Source: Candidatus Villigracilis saccharophilus (lineage in GTDB: Bacteria; Chloroflexota; Anaerolineae; Anaerolineales; Villigracilaceae). From it: 64,000 nucleotides of DNA. The notes beneath the pieces were generated by a model, which saw only the letters and a program-made list of their open reading frames with translations, searched no databases and had not been told where the DNA came from. This document shows positions 38,971-48,647 of this stretch, in pieces. Position 1 is the first letter of the stretch, and the number at the start of each line of letters is the position of its first letter. Location: assembly GCA_016709305.1 (NCBI GenBank), contig JADJNA010000062.1, positions 1 to 64,000 of the forward strand, written 5' to 3'. A program made the translations under genes and the position numbers.

Positions 38971-39999
38971 TTATATTTTTACCAACTTTTTCACCTTCAA
39001 ACCCTCCAACGTTCCAACACCCGCCGCGAACATCGTGACCTCGATCTGCCTCATCGTTAACTTCATCATATCAACCACATTCTCATTTGAGATCGCGGCG
39101 GCTTTGAGGAATGGTCCGGCCATGCCGCCGAGGGTCGCGCCGAGGGCGATGCATTTGGCGATGTCGAGGCCGTCTTTGAGACCGCCGCTGGCGAAGACCG
39201 CCATTACGGGGACGGCTTTCCTGACATTTAAAATCGATTCTGCGGTAGGGATGCCCCAGCCGACAAACGTCCCCGCCAGTTGACGGGTGAATTCGTCAGG
39301 GGCGCGGTGCATTTCAACCTGCGACCAGCTTGTTCCCCCCGCGCCTGCCACATCAATGGCGGATACCCCGCAATTGACAAGAAGTTTTGCTGTCCGCTCA
39401 GAGATGCCCCAGCCGACTTCTTTTGCGATGACAGGCACTTCGATCTTTTTGCAGACTTCTTCGATCTTTTTTGCGAGACCAGCAAAATTGACATCACCCG
39501 CATCCTGCACGGCTTCCTGCAACGGATTGAGATGCAGAATGAGCGCGTCCGCTTCGATCATATCCACGGCCTGGCGGCACTGGTCAATGCCATAGCCGTA
39601 ATTAAGTTGGACTGCGCCGAGGTTTGCGAATAATAAAATATCAGGCGCGGCTTTCCGCACTTGAAAAGTTTCGGCTTGTTCGGGGTGTTCGATTGCGGCG
39701 CGCTGACTCCCAACTCCCATGGCGATGCCGCATTCCTGGGCTGCTTCAGCGAGGCGCATGTTAATTGTTTTTGCGGAATCCGTCCCACCGGTCATGGAAC
39801 TGATCAGGATGGGGGAATTTATTTTTTTTCCGAACAGGCTGAGGGTCGTATCGATGCGTTCCAGATCAAGTTCTGGTAATGCCTCATGGTTGAATCGATA
39901 TTTTTCGAGCCCACTGGACAACGCAGAACGGACATCCTGTTCTAAGTTTATTTTAATGTGGTCAGCTTTTCGCTGGTCTATCGGCGCAACTTTTGTCAT
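38971..39999 (-). CDS. fni: Isopentenyl-diphosphate delta-isomerase, type 2
   Basis: FMN- and NADPH-dependent isomerase that interconverts IPP and DMAPP in isoprenoid synthesis. 342 residues. Conserved blocks include RKADHIKINLEQDV, the FMN and substrate region ISSMTGGTDSAKTINMRLA, GVGSQRAAIEHPE, ANLGAVQL, LHLNPLQEAVQ, VIAKEVGWGIS, DVAGAGGTSW and FASGGLKDGLDIAKCIALGA. Intact and of normal length. Confidence 0.95.
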   Translation of the reverse strand: MTKVAPIDQRKADHIKINLEQDVRSALSSGLEKYRFNHEALPELDLERIDTTLSLFGKKINSPILISSMTGGTDSAKTINMRLAEAAQECGIAMGVGSQRAAIEHPEQAETFQVRKAAPDILLFANLGAVQLNYGYGIDQCRQAVDMIEADALILHLNPLQEAVQDAGDVNFAGLAKKIEEVCKKIEVPVIAKEVGWGISERTAKLLVNCGVSAIDVAGAGGTSWSQVEMHRAPDEFTRQLAGTFVGWGIPTAESILNVRKAVPVMAVFASGGLKDGLDIAKCIALGATLGGMAGPFLKAAAISNENVVDMMKLTMRQIEVTMFAAGVGTLEGLKVKKLVKI

Positions 40000-40035
40000 A
40001 AGGTAGTGTTCCTGAGTGTGAAGTCCTACGCTGGC

Positions 40036-40066
40036 TTGACACGGTTTATATAAGACCGATTACAAT
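40036..40066 (+). promoter_or_regulatory. Candidate promoter of acpP
   Basis: TTGACA (40036-40041) and TACAAT (40061-40066) with a 19-bp spacer, 33 bp before the acpP start. The spacer is slightly long. Confidence 0.4.
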
Positions 40067-40098
40067 AAGCCAATCATAAATTTTAACTGGAGGTTGTC

Positions 40099-40335
40099 AT
40101 GACAGACACATATACTGAACTTGTAAAGATCGTGAAGGATTTAACGGGCAAAGATGAGGCGAAGATCACACCCGAAGCCCGCTTCAAAGAGGACCTTGAG
40201 GCTGATTCGCTCGACCTTGTTGAGTTGATCATGGCTTTTGAAGATAAGTTCGGCGCCGAGATCTCTGACGAAGCCGCTCAAAAGATCACAACCGTTGGCG
40301 AAGCTGTCGCGTATATCGACTCGCACAAAAGCTAA
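40099..40335 (+). CDS. acpP: Acyl carrier protein
   Basis: A 78-residue acidic carrier of acyl chains in fatty acid synthesis. Ser37 in EADSLDLVEL is the 4'-phosphopantetheine site, followed by IMAFEDKFGAEISDE. GGAGG lies before the ATG. It stands alone, away from fab genes, between fni and a TnpB element. Intact. Confidence 0.95.
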   Translation: MTDTYTELVKIVKDLTGKDEAKITPEARFKEDLEADSLDLVELIMAFEDKFGAEISDEAAQKITTVGEAVAYIDSHKS

Positions 40336-40360
40336 TCACGATTGAATTGATTATAACTGT

Positions 40361-40384
40361 AGAGCCGCCTGTAAGGGCGGCTCT
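40361..40384 (+). terminator. Hairpin terminator of acpP
   Basis: A 9-bp perfect stem AGAGCCGCC/GGCGGCTCT with a 6-nt loop, 25 bp past the acpP stop, followed by ATGTGTTT (weak T content). Confidence 0.6.
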
Positions 40385-40394
40385 ATGTGTTTCT

Positions 40395-41620
40395 GGTAAA
40401 CGAACCCCACAGCTAAAGCAGGGGGCTTTGTCCCTGAACACGAAGGTTCGAGACCATTGGCAGGTTTACTTCTGCCCTGACTGCGATATTCACAGCCGCT
40501 ACTATGTCCGCATTGCCAGAGAAGTTGCAAGCGGTACAAAGGAAAACAGATTGAGACTTACGATTGGCTTTATCAACACAACCACATTCGGGGCAGGTGC
40601 GCGAGGTGTTTCTTGGATCAACGAAGATCACAGGAACCCCCACGCGCTCGGCTTTGTAAACGATGTACTGCCTCAGTTGGTAGAACGACCAATTCGCATG
40701 TCTCGCTCTCTGCTTGCGTCCTTTTACGGGAGCCTCACGGATACCGCCCAATTCTTCAAGGGCGATCGCTCGATGAGTGTCATACGCAATCTGTACGAGA
40801 ATTTTGCTAATTCTATGGTTGGTTGTTTTTTGAAAACGGGATTGAACGCCAGATATTTTCTTGAGTTTTCGTGTGGCGGATTTGGTCTGTTTCTTTTGCA
40901 AATTGCTTCTGCGATGTCCAAACTTTCGGCGGTTATCTTCGATCGCCGCGCCGCTGAACCCGCCACCGTCCGAAGTTGCGGCGATCTGGACAAGACCCAG
41001 ATCAACCCCCAACACCCCCTTCCACGTCAATTGGCTTGGGTGTCTCCACCTCGCAGACAACCATCAGGTAAAACTTACCTTTGACCAGACACAAGTCGCT
41101 TTCCCCATGCTGGCCTTTGAGCAATTCAAGCTGGCGTTTTCCGCAGGCAAAGGACATCTTTTGTCTGCCCTCTACTGTCCAGATGCTCAACTCCATCCTG
41201 TCCAGTTTGTAGGTCAGGATGCGGTCATCAAAAGCAATCGCGCCATGCGGCTTGAAAGTACGTTTGACTTTTCTATCCAGCTTATAAGCATCTGCAACTT
41301 TCGAGATGCAACGAACAACCACCTGTGCGGTCAAGCCAAACATTTCCTTGACAGCGTAATACGTAAGTTTGTGGATTGGAAATTGTTTGAATGTCTGACT
41401 CTCCCACGCCTGTTCGCTGATGTAATTGCAGGCGGCGTTTGCAACCTCAAGAGTTTTACGAAGGGCTTGCGCTTGTTCAGGCGTAGGCAGGAGTTTTATT
41501 TGAGCGATCAATTTCATGGCGTGAGTATACCGAAGTTCCAATCTATTGAAGCTACTCTAGCAAATGTACATCGCCAGCGGCTATCCCTCTCCACTGCTAA
41601 AGCAGGGAGTTTCTTGCCGA
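40395..41620 (-). mobile_element. IS605-type TnpB-only element
   Basis: An element of about 1.2 kb made of a tnpB gene and two matching subterminal hairpins, but no tnpA transposase. Both ends carry the same 12-mer GCTAAAGCAGGG in the same orientation (40412-40423 and 41596-41607). Each can fold into a clamp of C/G pairs around an internal loop and a GC-TAAA-GC tip. Direct, not inverted, hairpins are what IS200/IS605 ends look like. The right-end hairpin overlaps the tnpB stop codon, where the guide (omega) RNA scaffold usually ends. It sits between the terminators of acpP and sucD. Exact boundaries are not determined. Confidence 0.75.
40413..41517 (-). CDS. tnpB: TnpB RNA-guided nuclease, one frameshift
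   Basis: About 367 residues after correction. Start ATG 41517 (MKLIAQIKLLPTPEQ); a slightly longer frame begins at 41541. The N-terminal part has LLPTPEQAQALRKTLEVANAAC and the core LLKGQHGESDLCLVKGKFYL. The frame breaks in a run of five C (41015-41019, plus strand), where four would join PIDVEG to VLGVDLGLVQIA. RuvC-type catalytic acids follow: Asp in GVDLG, Glu in IALEEL and Asp in NADIVAAVNIA. A zinc finger has CPECG and CTAC. TnpB proteins are RNA-guided DNA nucleases that favour retention of their element. Whether the frameshift is real decides whether this copy is active. Confidence 0.85.
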
Positions 41621-41636
41621 GGTCTCGATGAAATTT

Positions 41637-41669
41637 ATCATACGGGCGCAGCATCTGCGCCCGTATGAT
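41637..41669 (-). terminator. Strong hairpin after sucD
   Basis: A perfect 15-bp stem (41637-41651 with 41655-41669) and CAT loop, 11 bp past the sucD stop. Only AAATTT follows on the minus strand, so it may terminate or protect the sucCD mRNA. Confidence 0.7.
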
Positions 41670-41679
41670 GATTATGTTA

Positions 41680-42540
41680 CTACAACAAAGTAGGAATTTC
41701 TTCCGGGTGTTTGGCAACCTTCACGCCTGCGGCTTCAAGAGCCCGGATCTTATCTGCGGCCGTGCCAGCTCCACCTTCGATGATCGCGCCGGCGTGTCCC
41801 ATACGTTTGCCGGGAGGAGCGGTCTGACCAGCGATAAACGCTGCAACAGGTTTGGTCATCTTTTCCGCGATGTATTGAGCGGCTTTTTCTTCTTCATTGC
41901 CGCCGATCTCGCCGATCATGATGACCTTCTCGGTCTTTGGATCATGTTCGAACATTTCAAGCACGTCGAGGAAGTTGGTGCCGTTGACGGGGTCACCGCC
42001 GATGCCGACGCATGTGGTCGCGCCCATGCCGAGGTTCTTCATGGCATATAACACTTCATAGGTGAGTGTGCCGGAACGCGAAACCACGCCCACGTTGCCT
42101 GAAATGGCAATATCGCCGGGGATGATGCCGACCTTGGCTTCACCGGGGGTCAACAGACCCGGGCAGTTCGGCCCGATCAGGCGTACTTTTTTCTGGTCTA
42201 AGTAATTACGCACGCGCATCATATCCTGCACAGCCACGCCTTCGGTGATGCAGATGATGAGCGGAACGCCTGCGTCCGCGGCTTCGAACATGGCGTCTGG
42301 TGCAAAACGGGCGGGGACAAAGATGATGGTCGCGTTCGCGTCGGTGGCTTCCTTGGCGGTCTTCACAGAATCAAAGACGGGCAGTTTACCGTCCAGTACC
42401 CATTCGCCGCCTTTACCGGGGGTTACGCCGCCGACAACGTTCGTGCCATAAGCGACCATTTGGGTGGTGTGGAATAAGCCTTCGTTGCCTGTAATGCCTT
42501 GAACGATCAGGCGCGTGTTTTTATCTACTAGGATGCTCAT
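41680..42540 (-). CDS. sucD: Succinate--CoA ligase, alpha subunit
   Basis: Citric-acid-cycle enzyme making ATP/GTP from succinyl-CoA; 286 residues. Start ATG 42540 (MSILVDKNTRLIVQGITG) lies 4 bp after the sucC stop. CoA-binding motif VQGITGNEGLFHTTQM, GGVTPGKGG, GPNCPGLLTPGEAKVGI, and the phosphohistidine in RMGHAGAIIEGG with GTAADKIRALEAAG. Intact; cotranscribed with sucC. Confidence 0.97.
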   Translation of the reverse strand: MSILVDKNTRLIVQGITGNEGLFHTTQMVAYGTNVVGGVTPGKGGEWVLDGKLPVFDSVKTAKEATDANATIIFVPARFAPDAMFEAADAGVPLIICITEGVAVQDMMRVRNYLDQKKVRLIGPNCPGLLTPGEAKVGIIPGDIAISGNVGVVSRSGTLTYEVLYAMKNLGMGATTCVGIGGDPVNGTNFLDVLEMFEHDPKTEKVIMIGEIGGNEEEKAAQYIAEKMTKPVAAFIAGQTAPPGKRMGHAGAIIEGGAGTAADKIRALEAAGVKVAKHPEEIPTLL

Positions 42541-42544
42541 GGAA

Positions 42545-43684
42545 TTAATTCCCTTGTCTCGCGGCTTCAACAGCTTTCTTGGCCGCATCTGCCAATGTTT
42601 CGGCGGTGATCATGTTCGCGTTCTGCAGTAGTCTGCGTCCCTCTTCGGCATTTGTGCCGACCAGACGTACCACCATCGGAACTTTTGGTTTCACTTCATC
42701 CATGGCGGTCAGGATGCCGCGCGCGACTTCGTCGCAGCGGGTAATGCCGCCGAAGATGTTGAACAATACGGCCTTTACATTTTGATCGGACAGGATGATG
42801 CGCATGGCCGCCGCTACTTTTTCCGCGGGAGCGCCTCCGCCCACATCGAGGAAGTTGGCTGGTTCGCCGCCGAATAGTTTGATCACGTCCATGCTGGTCA
42901 TGGCCAGACCTGCGCCGTTGACCATGCATCCAATGTTGCCATCCAGTTTGATGAAGGACAGGCCGTACTTGCGCGCTTCGATCTCGGCTGGCGCATCTTC
43001 GTCCGTGTCGCGCATCTCATTCAATTCGGGGTGGCGGAACAGGGCGCTGTCGTCAATCATCATCTTGCCATCCAGCGCGACCAGTTTCTTGTCTTTTGTA
43101 ATGACCAGCGGATTGATCTCGGCCAGGCTCGCGTCTGTGGCTTTGTAGACTTCCCATAAGCCCATGGCGATCTTGACGAAATCCTTCCAATAGTCACGCG
43201 GAAGATCCATTGCCACCGCCACATCACGCGCCTGGTATTCGCGCAGGCCAAGTAACGGGTCGATATGACTCTTGATGATCTTCTCCGGTGTCTTCGCGGC
43301 GACTTCTTCGATATCAATGCCGCCGGCGGCGGACGCGATCATGACCGGCTTGCGGGCCGCGCGGTCAGTGGTGATCGCAAAGTAGATCTCCTGGTCAATG
43401 GCGGAGGCTTCATCCACAAGCACTTTACGCACCGGCAGACCTTTGATCTCCATGCCCAGGATCTGAGTGGCGAGCAGTTCGGCTTCACCGGCGTCTTTGG
43501 CGAGTTTTACACCGCCAGCCTTGCCGCGTCCGCCTACAAGAACCTGCGCCTTAATCACAACGCGGCCACCAAGCTCTTCAGCAACTTGTCTTGCTTCGTG
43601 AGCGGTAGCCGCAACCCTTCCCTTTGGAATCGGGATGCCGTACTTCGAAAAAATTGTTTTGGATTGGTATTCGTGGAGTTTCAT
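42545..43684 (-). CDS. sucC: Succinate--CoA ligase, beta subunit
   Basis: ATP-grasp subunit, 379 residues. Motifs: MKLHEYQSKTIFSKYGIPIP, VIKAQVLVGGRGKAGGVK, LAEINPLVITKDKKLVALDGKM, NGAGLAMTSMDVIKLFGG, FLDVGGGA and NIFGGITRCDEVARG. Complete. First gene of sucCD; GGAGG at 43696 precedes the start. Confidence 0.97.
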   Translation of the reverse strand: MKLHEYQSKTIFSKYGIPIPKGRVAATAHEARQVAEELGGRVVIKAQVLVGGRGKAGGVKLAKDAGEAELLATQILGMEIKGLPVRKVLVDEASAIDQEIYFAITTDRAARKPVMIASAAGGIDIEEVAAKTPEKIIKSHIDPLLGLREYQARDVAVAMDLPRDYWKDFVKIAMGLWEVYKATDASLAEINPLVITKDKKLVALDGKMMIDDSALFRHPELNEMRDTDEDAPAEIEARKYGLSFIKLDGNIGCMVNGAGLAMTSMDVIKLFGGEPANFLDVGGGAPAEKVAAAMRIILSDQNVKAVLFNIFGGITRCDEVARGILTAMDEVKPKVPMVVRLVGTNAEEGRRLLQNANMITAETLADAAKKAVEAARQGN

Positions 43685-43732
43685 TATGCTCCCTCGGAGG
43701 AATTTTTATATAGCGTCGCAATTATACCACCC

Positions 43733-43772
43733 AAAAAAAACCTCCGAGTTCTAAAAACTAGGAGGTTTTTTT
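43733..43772 (-). terminator. Intrinsic terminator of the Agl23-NHL gene
   Basis: A-rich CCTCC stem (43733-43745) pairing with GGAGGT7 (43761-43772), 15-nt loop, followed on the minus strand by T8. It lies directly before sucC, 6 bp past the stop of the upstream gene. Confidence 0.85.
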
Positions 43773-43778
43773 CATACA

Positions 43779-46700
43779 CTATGGAAGTGTAAATCTCATG
43801 ACGCGGTTATATAAGCCGTCAGTGACCCATATTTTTCCATCAGGATCCGCCGCAATTCCAGAGGCAAGACCAAAGCTCGTGTTTGAATCCCCGAAGTCGC
43901 CCCAGGTGCGGATGAGTACGCCGTCGTTATCGAATTCCATCACGCGGTATCCATCTGGGTCTGTAATGAACACGTGCAGGTTATCATCCACGGCAATGAA
44001 CGGTTTGTTTTCCAATGACTGCCCGAACCAGCCGTAGACATCCCACTGCTTGCCGGGAACAAATGACAAGCCGCTCTCAGATTCGATCGGGATGAAAGTT
44101 TGAATGCGCTGATTCCATGTGTCAGCCACATACACAGTTCCTTCTTTATCAACGGCGATCCCAACCGGTTCGTCGAATTGACCGGGATCAAAGCCTGCGC
44201 TGCCAAACTGGGTGATGAAGATCCCGTTCGCATCAAACACAACGATGCGCTTGTTCCCGGTATCCGAGACATAGATGCGCCCTTCGGCATCCACTGCCAG
44301 TCCGCGCGGACCGTAGAATGATTCGGGAGTTTCACCCTGCCCGAAAATCCCCCATTCCAAAATATATTTTCCGTTTGCGGTGAATTTTTGCACGCGATGA
44401 TTCCATGTGTCTGTGACGTACACGGAACCATCCGGGCCGACCGCAATGCCCCAGGGTTCGTTGAATGTTCCCTGCCCAACCGGGATGGATACTCCGTCAG
44501 CAAATGTTCCCCATTGACTTATGATGTTTCCTTCGAGGTCAAGATGCAGCACGCGGTGATTGCGCGAGTCGGCGACATACACACTTCCATCTTTTGCAAA
44601 AGCGAGTGAGCGTGGCGCATTTAATGGGATTTGATTTTCCAGCGCGACGTTCAAGACAAGGTCTGCTGAAAGCGGAACATATTTGCCTTCGGTTGGATCC
44701 ACCACATCCGCCACGGCTGCGGGCGCGACTCCATAGTTCCATATCTGTGACGCGACATCCTGACGAACGTAGAACCGCATTTTGTCGGCAGGATTCCAGG
44801 TCGTTAAGGTCAGGTCTGTTCGGCCTTTGGCTTGCGCGTACGCCGTATAATCACGGTCGAACCAGATATCAATCAGTCCCGCGCGTATGGCTGGGTTGGT
44901 AAAGCCTTCACAGAACAGGGTGTAATCTTTTGACTTTCTTAATTTCAGGAAACTTAAGGCACCTTTGCAGGCATAGTCTTCCGGGAAGGGTTGGGCCGCG
45001 TCGCGGTCATAGACAAGCGTGAAGTAGTCCTGCATCGGCCACCACATGCGGATGTAATCCATGCGGATATAACCGGGGCCGATGGCTGGTTCGATCTTAT
45101 CGAAATTCTTTTCATCCACGATGATGACCACTGAATCGCGCAGTGAGCGTGTTGGCTGGTCGAAGGAGCGTTGATTGGTGAAGTCGCGCAGATACCAGAC
45201 AAAGGGCCATGAGACACCAGTGTCTGGCGCGCTGGCATCGTAAGCAAGTGCAATTCCCATGCCGCCCGTGGTGCGCTGGGAAATTTCCTCGGCCTGTTGT
45301 GTCACTTCTTTGATGCCTGTTGCACCGTGTGCATAGACAAGGAATTCGGTGGCTTGATCATAGGTGATGTAAGAAGCGCGGAATGCGGCGCGCGCAGTGA
45401 GCACGGCCAGCAGGCTAAATACTACAAGAATGAAAACATTCCTGATCTCACGCAGGGTCCATTCCCTGAATAAATAGGTGACTCCGGCCGCGCTTAAGAT
45501 GGTCACGATCATCGGCAGTAGAAACGCGCTGGTTGCTTGCAGCTGCGCCAGGTCTTTTCCCTGGAATGGGGGGGTGGGCCCGTTCAAGGCGAACAGCATG
45601 CCTGTCAAACTGATGACAAAAATCATTAACGCCGCAATGGTTAGCGGGACGTGCTGTTCTTTTAATTTCGCCCAATCGGTTGTATCTATGATCCGTCCCA
45701 ATGCCCAGCCTGTGATCAGGATCATGGGCAATGCCATGTGATAGGTCAACCAGGGCATTCTCTCGCCTGCGAAGGAGAATGCGGCAACACTGATGAAACT
45801 CCACCACACAAGCAGACCGAAGGTATTCGGGAAATTCTTTTCTTCTGAAACTGCGTTATCTGTTTCTTCAACTATTTCAATTGTTGAATTTGTTTCAACC
45901 TCAAGCAGGGAAATGACTTCGTCTGTGTTGACAGTGTCTGCCTCAATTATTGGCTCAGGTTTTGGTTTTCGCCTAAGTCCGACAAAAATTGCGAGGAACA
46001 AACCGAGCGCGGGCAGAAACTCATAGATGGGAATCTGCACCAGAATATAGTAATACCAGGGCTGGCTTCCGCGCGCCACATCCTATTGCACGATCCAGTA
46101 GCCGAGCGAGCCGATCGTACCTGTGAAGAAACCATCGCTGTTGGTGAATACGGTCGTGTAGAGGATGGTGTAGGGGATCCAAAAGGCAAGCGCGGTCTTC
46201 CAGAATTTTTCCCTGTTCCAGATCAGACCAACCACGATGGAGATGGCGAACATCAACAGCAGGAAACCGCCGATGACAAGAATTCCACGCACGTTGCCAG
46301 CCAATGCCTGTACTTCGGGCGCGCTGGTTGGGATGCTGACGTTCAGTGTTTTTTCCATCCACTTAATTGGGAAAGGGGAGAGCATCGGCATGACGATCGT
46401 CCCCAACACCATCAACATTTCAAACGATCGGTCGTTGCGGATACGTTCCCATGTGTAGCCGCGAATGAGGAACACTGCCGCGAAAATGAGCGCGACGGCG
46501 GCTGCCAGGGCGAGGAGCATGATCGGAGCAACAGAATCAGTTTCAGATGGGGCAAGAAGCGATGCTGCCGCGTCGGGATTGCTTGGAATGGCGGTGATGT
46601 TCGGGTTGAGGGTTGCGGCGTCGCGTGTGTAAAGATAATATCCAGCCGCCGCGCCCGCAAGCAGGACTGTGATGCCCAGCGCGATAATAAAGGAGCGGTA

Positions 46701-47366
46701 TTCTTTTTCCGCATCTTTCCACGGGCGGCGGGTGACCTGCGCAATGAAGTAGACTGCAAGGAAGATCAGCGCTTCGGCTGTGTAAATAAAGGAAGTTTCT
46801 TTGGTTGTGTAGTGAAGGACAACCGCGCCTGCGAGCAGGTAGAGATATTTTTTACCGCCCACTTCCAGGTGGCGGAGCATGGCGTACAGCATCACAATGC
46901 CTGAAAAGCCGACAAAAGATTCGTTGCGGACGTAGCGCCCGTAATACAACATATACGGGGAGATCACCAAAAGCAGACCCGCGATGAGCGCGCCCCATTT
47001 GCCTAAGTAGCGGCGCCAGTACCAGACCATCACTACGGTGGCGATGCTGAACATGACAGCGGGAATTCGCGAGGTGAGATCGCTGACACCGAACAGGAAG
47101 TAGGTCAGTGCCACGATGTGGAACTGAAAAGGTCCATGCATCATGGGCGAGTGTTCGTAGCCTTGTCCGCGATAGAGCAGCCAGGAGAAATAGGTATGCA
47201 GGCTTTCGTCGTGACTCATGACGCGCGCTTCAAGATTGTAAAAGCGCGTGATGACCGCAAGCAGGATGACGCCGATGAAGATCACGATCTCATTTGTGAC
47301 CGCTGGCAGGGATGGGTGGATGGGGCGTTCGAGCCAGTTTTGTTTTTGTTCCATTGAATTCACCAT
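43779..47366 (-). CDS. Agl23-like GT-C membrane protein fused to NHL repeats, with in-frame amber codon
   Basis: One continuous frame of 1,195 codons with a single TAG at 46083-46085 (codon 428). The first part is a polytopic membrane protein of the Agl23/TIGR03663 type, with GT-C acidic pair Asp53/Glu54 in MSHDESLHTYF, SRIPAVMFSIATVVMVWYW and YYGRYVRNESF. It continues past the TAG (VARGSQPWYYYILVQIPIYE) through more helices, then ends in about 300 residues of NHL beta-propeller repeats (DGSVYVADSRNHRVLHLD, DGSVYVTDTWNHRVQKF). Family homologues have Gln near this position (CAG to TAG), so a substitution or sequencing error is likely; translation could otherwise give two proteins, the second possibly from GTG 46079. 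Role: oligosaccharide transfer or flipping at the cell surface (inference). Confidence 0.82.
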
Positions 47367-47469
47367 AATTTCGTAAAGTTTTAGTTACTATACTTTAGCA
47401 AAGTTTTTCTGACAAGAAATGATAGACGAAAAAGTTTAATGGGATGTGAGAAAAAATTGCAATGTCATT

Positions 47470-47525
47470 CTGAGCGGAGCAAAGAATCTCGACTTTTTTT
47501 CCTAGAGACCCTTTGCTCCGCTCAG
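47470..47525. repeat. REP-like inverted repeat after rlmN
   Basis: A perfect 15-bp inverted repeat CTGAGCGGAGCAAAG/CTTTGCTCCGCTCAG (47470-47484 with 47511-47525) around a 26-nt loop with T7, flanked by TGTCATT and a looser GTCACA. It lies 15 bp past the rlmN stop and may also end rlmN transcription. It belongs to the TGTCATTCTGAGCG type of dispersed repeats. Confidence 0.7.
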
Positions 47526-47539
47526 GGAGTCACATTTTG

Positions 47540-48628
47540 CTATTTTTTTGTTTCCGCCCCCGCCAGTTGACCACAACCTGCGGCGATGTCTATCCCGCGC
47601 CTCATGCGGATCGTGCACGGGATACCGGACTGCTCCAGCGTTTCTCTGAAGATAATCGCCCGCTCGCGATCGGTTGCCTTGCCACTGAAGCCCGCGGTGG
47701 GATTAAGCGGAATTGCGTTGACATGGCACATTAATCCGCGCAATTTGGCGGCGAGTTTTCTCGCGATCTCGGGCGTGTCATTCACGCCGCTGATCAACGC
47801 CCATTCAAAAGTGACGCGGCGGCTGGTCTGCATGACGTAATATTCGCAGGCATCCAATACTTCTTCAATTTTGTAACGTCTATTGACAGGCATCATTGCG
47901 GAGCGGGATTCATCGTCAACGGCGTGTAATGAAACAGCAAGATTGACCTGCCGTTTTTCATCCGCGAAGCGCTTGATGGCGGGCACCATGCCGACGGTCG
48001 AGATGGTGAAACGCCGCGCTCCGAAGTTAAATCCATCGGCATCGTTCAGTCTGTCAATGGCGGCCATCGTGTTTTCGTAATTGTGGAACGGCTCGCCCAT
48101 GCCCATCAACACGATGTTGGTCACGACTTCATCCTGCGCTTTCAACTGGCGCGCATAATACATGACCTGCGCGACGATCTCCCCGCTGGACAGATGACGC
48201 TTGAATCCAAGCTGACCGGTGGCGCAGAAGACGCATCCCATGGCACAGCCTGCCTGGGATGAAATACATAGCGTGCGCCGATTCTTTGCCCCGCGGCCAG
48301 TGGTGGATGGGGATATTTGCGGATTATCCGCTGGGTCGCCGTAGCGCATGAGCACGGCTTCGATCAAGTTCTTATCGGGCAATTCAAAGAGCGTCTTGCG
48401 CGTGAAGCCATCCGAAGAATCCTGCACAACTTTTACACTGAAAGGTGAGAATGTGAAGTGTTCTGCAATTTTATCTCGCAGGGATTTTGGCAAAGTTGTG
48501 AACTGCTCGGATGTATCGTAGAAGTGTTGGTACAACCCCTGCCATACTTGTTTGGCGCGGTAGGCTGGTTCTTTCCACTCTTTAAGCAGTTTGGTGAGTT
48601 CAGGGAAATCAAGATCGTATATAAGCAT
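47540..48628 (-). CDS. rlmN: 23S rRNA (A2503-C2) / tRNA (A37-C2) methyltransferase
   Basis: Radical SAM enzyme of 362 residues that methylates C2 of A2503 in 23S rRNA and A37 of some tRNAs. The 4Fe-4S cluster motif is CAMGCVFC, following TLCISSQAG. VLMGMGEPFHNYENT, ISTVGMVPAI, NLAVSLHAVDDE and the C-terminal catalytic Cys region (IPCTIRMRRGIDIAAGCGQL) are all present. The N-terminus (YDLDFPELTKLLKEW) is normal. Intact. Confidence 0.97.
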   Translation of the reverse strand: MLIYDLDFPELTKLLKEWKEPAYRAKQVWQGLYQHFYDTSEQFTTLPKSLRDKIAEHFTFSPFSVKVVQDSSDGFTRKTLFELPDKNLIEAVLMRYGDPADNPQISPSTTGRGAKNRRTLCISSQAGCAMGCVFCATGQLGFKRHLSSGEIVAQVMYYARQLKAQDEVVTNIVLMGMGEPFHNYENTMAAIDRLNDADGFNFGARRFTISTVGMVPAIKRFADEKRQVNLAVSLHAVDDESRSAMMPVNRRYKIEEVLDACEYYVMQTSRRVTFEWALISGVNDTPEIARKLAAKLRGLMCHVNAIPLNPTAGFSGKATDRERAIIFRETLEQSGIPCTIRMRRGIDIAAGCGQLAGAETKK

Positions 48629-48647
48629 GAAGATATGATACCAGACG

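Noticed and set aside
41015..41019. Programmed ribosomal frameshift in tnpB
   Set aside because: A homopolymer is present, but similar homopolymer or single-base breaks occur across unrelated genes here, so an assembly error is the simpler explanation.
46083..46085. Amber codon recoded as pyrrolysine or similar
   Set aside because: No pyl genes are visible and no recoding element is seen; other genes in the window use TAG or TAA normally as stops.
46086..46904. Plus-strand open frame of 272 codons opposite the Agl23-like gene
   Set aside because: Charged, low-complexity antisense translation of membrane helices; no domain and no start signal.
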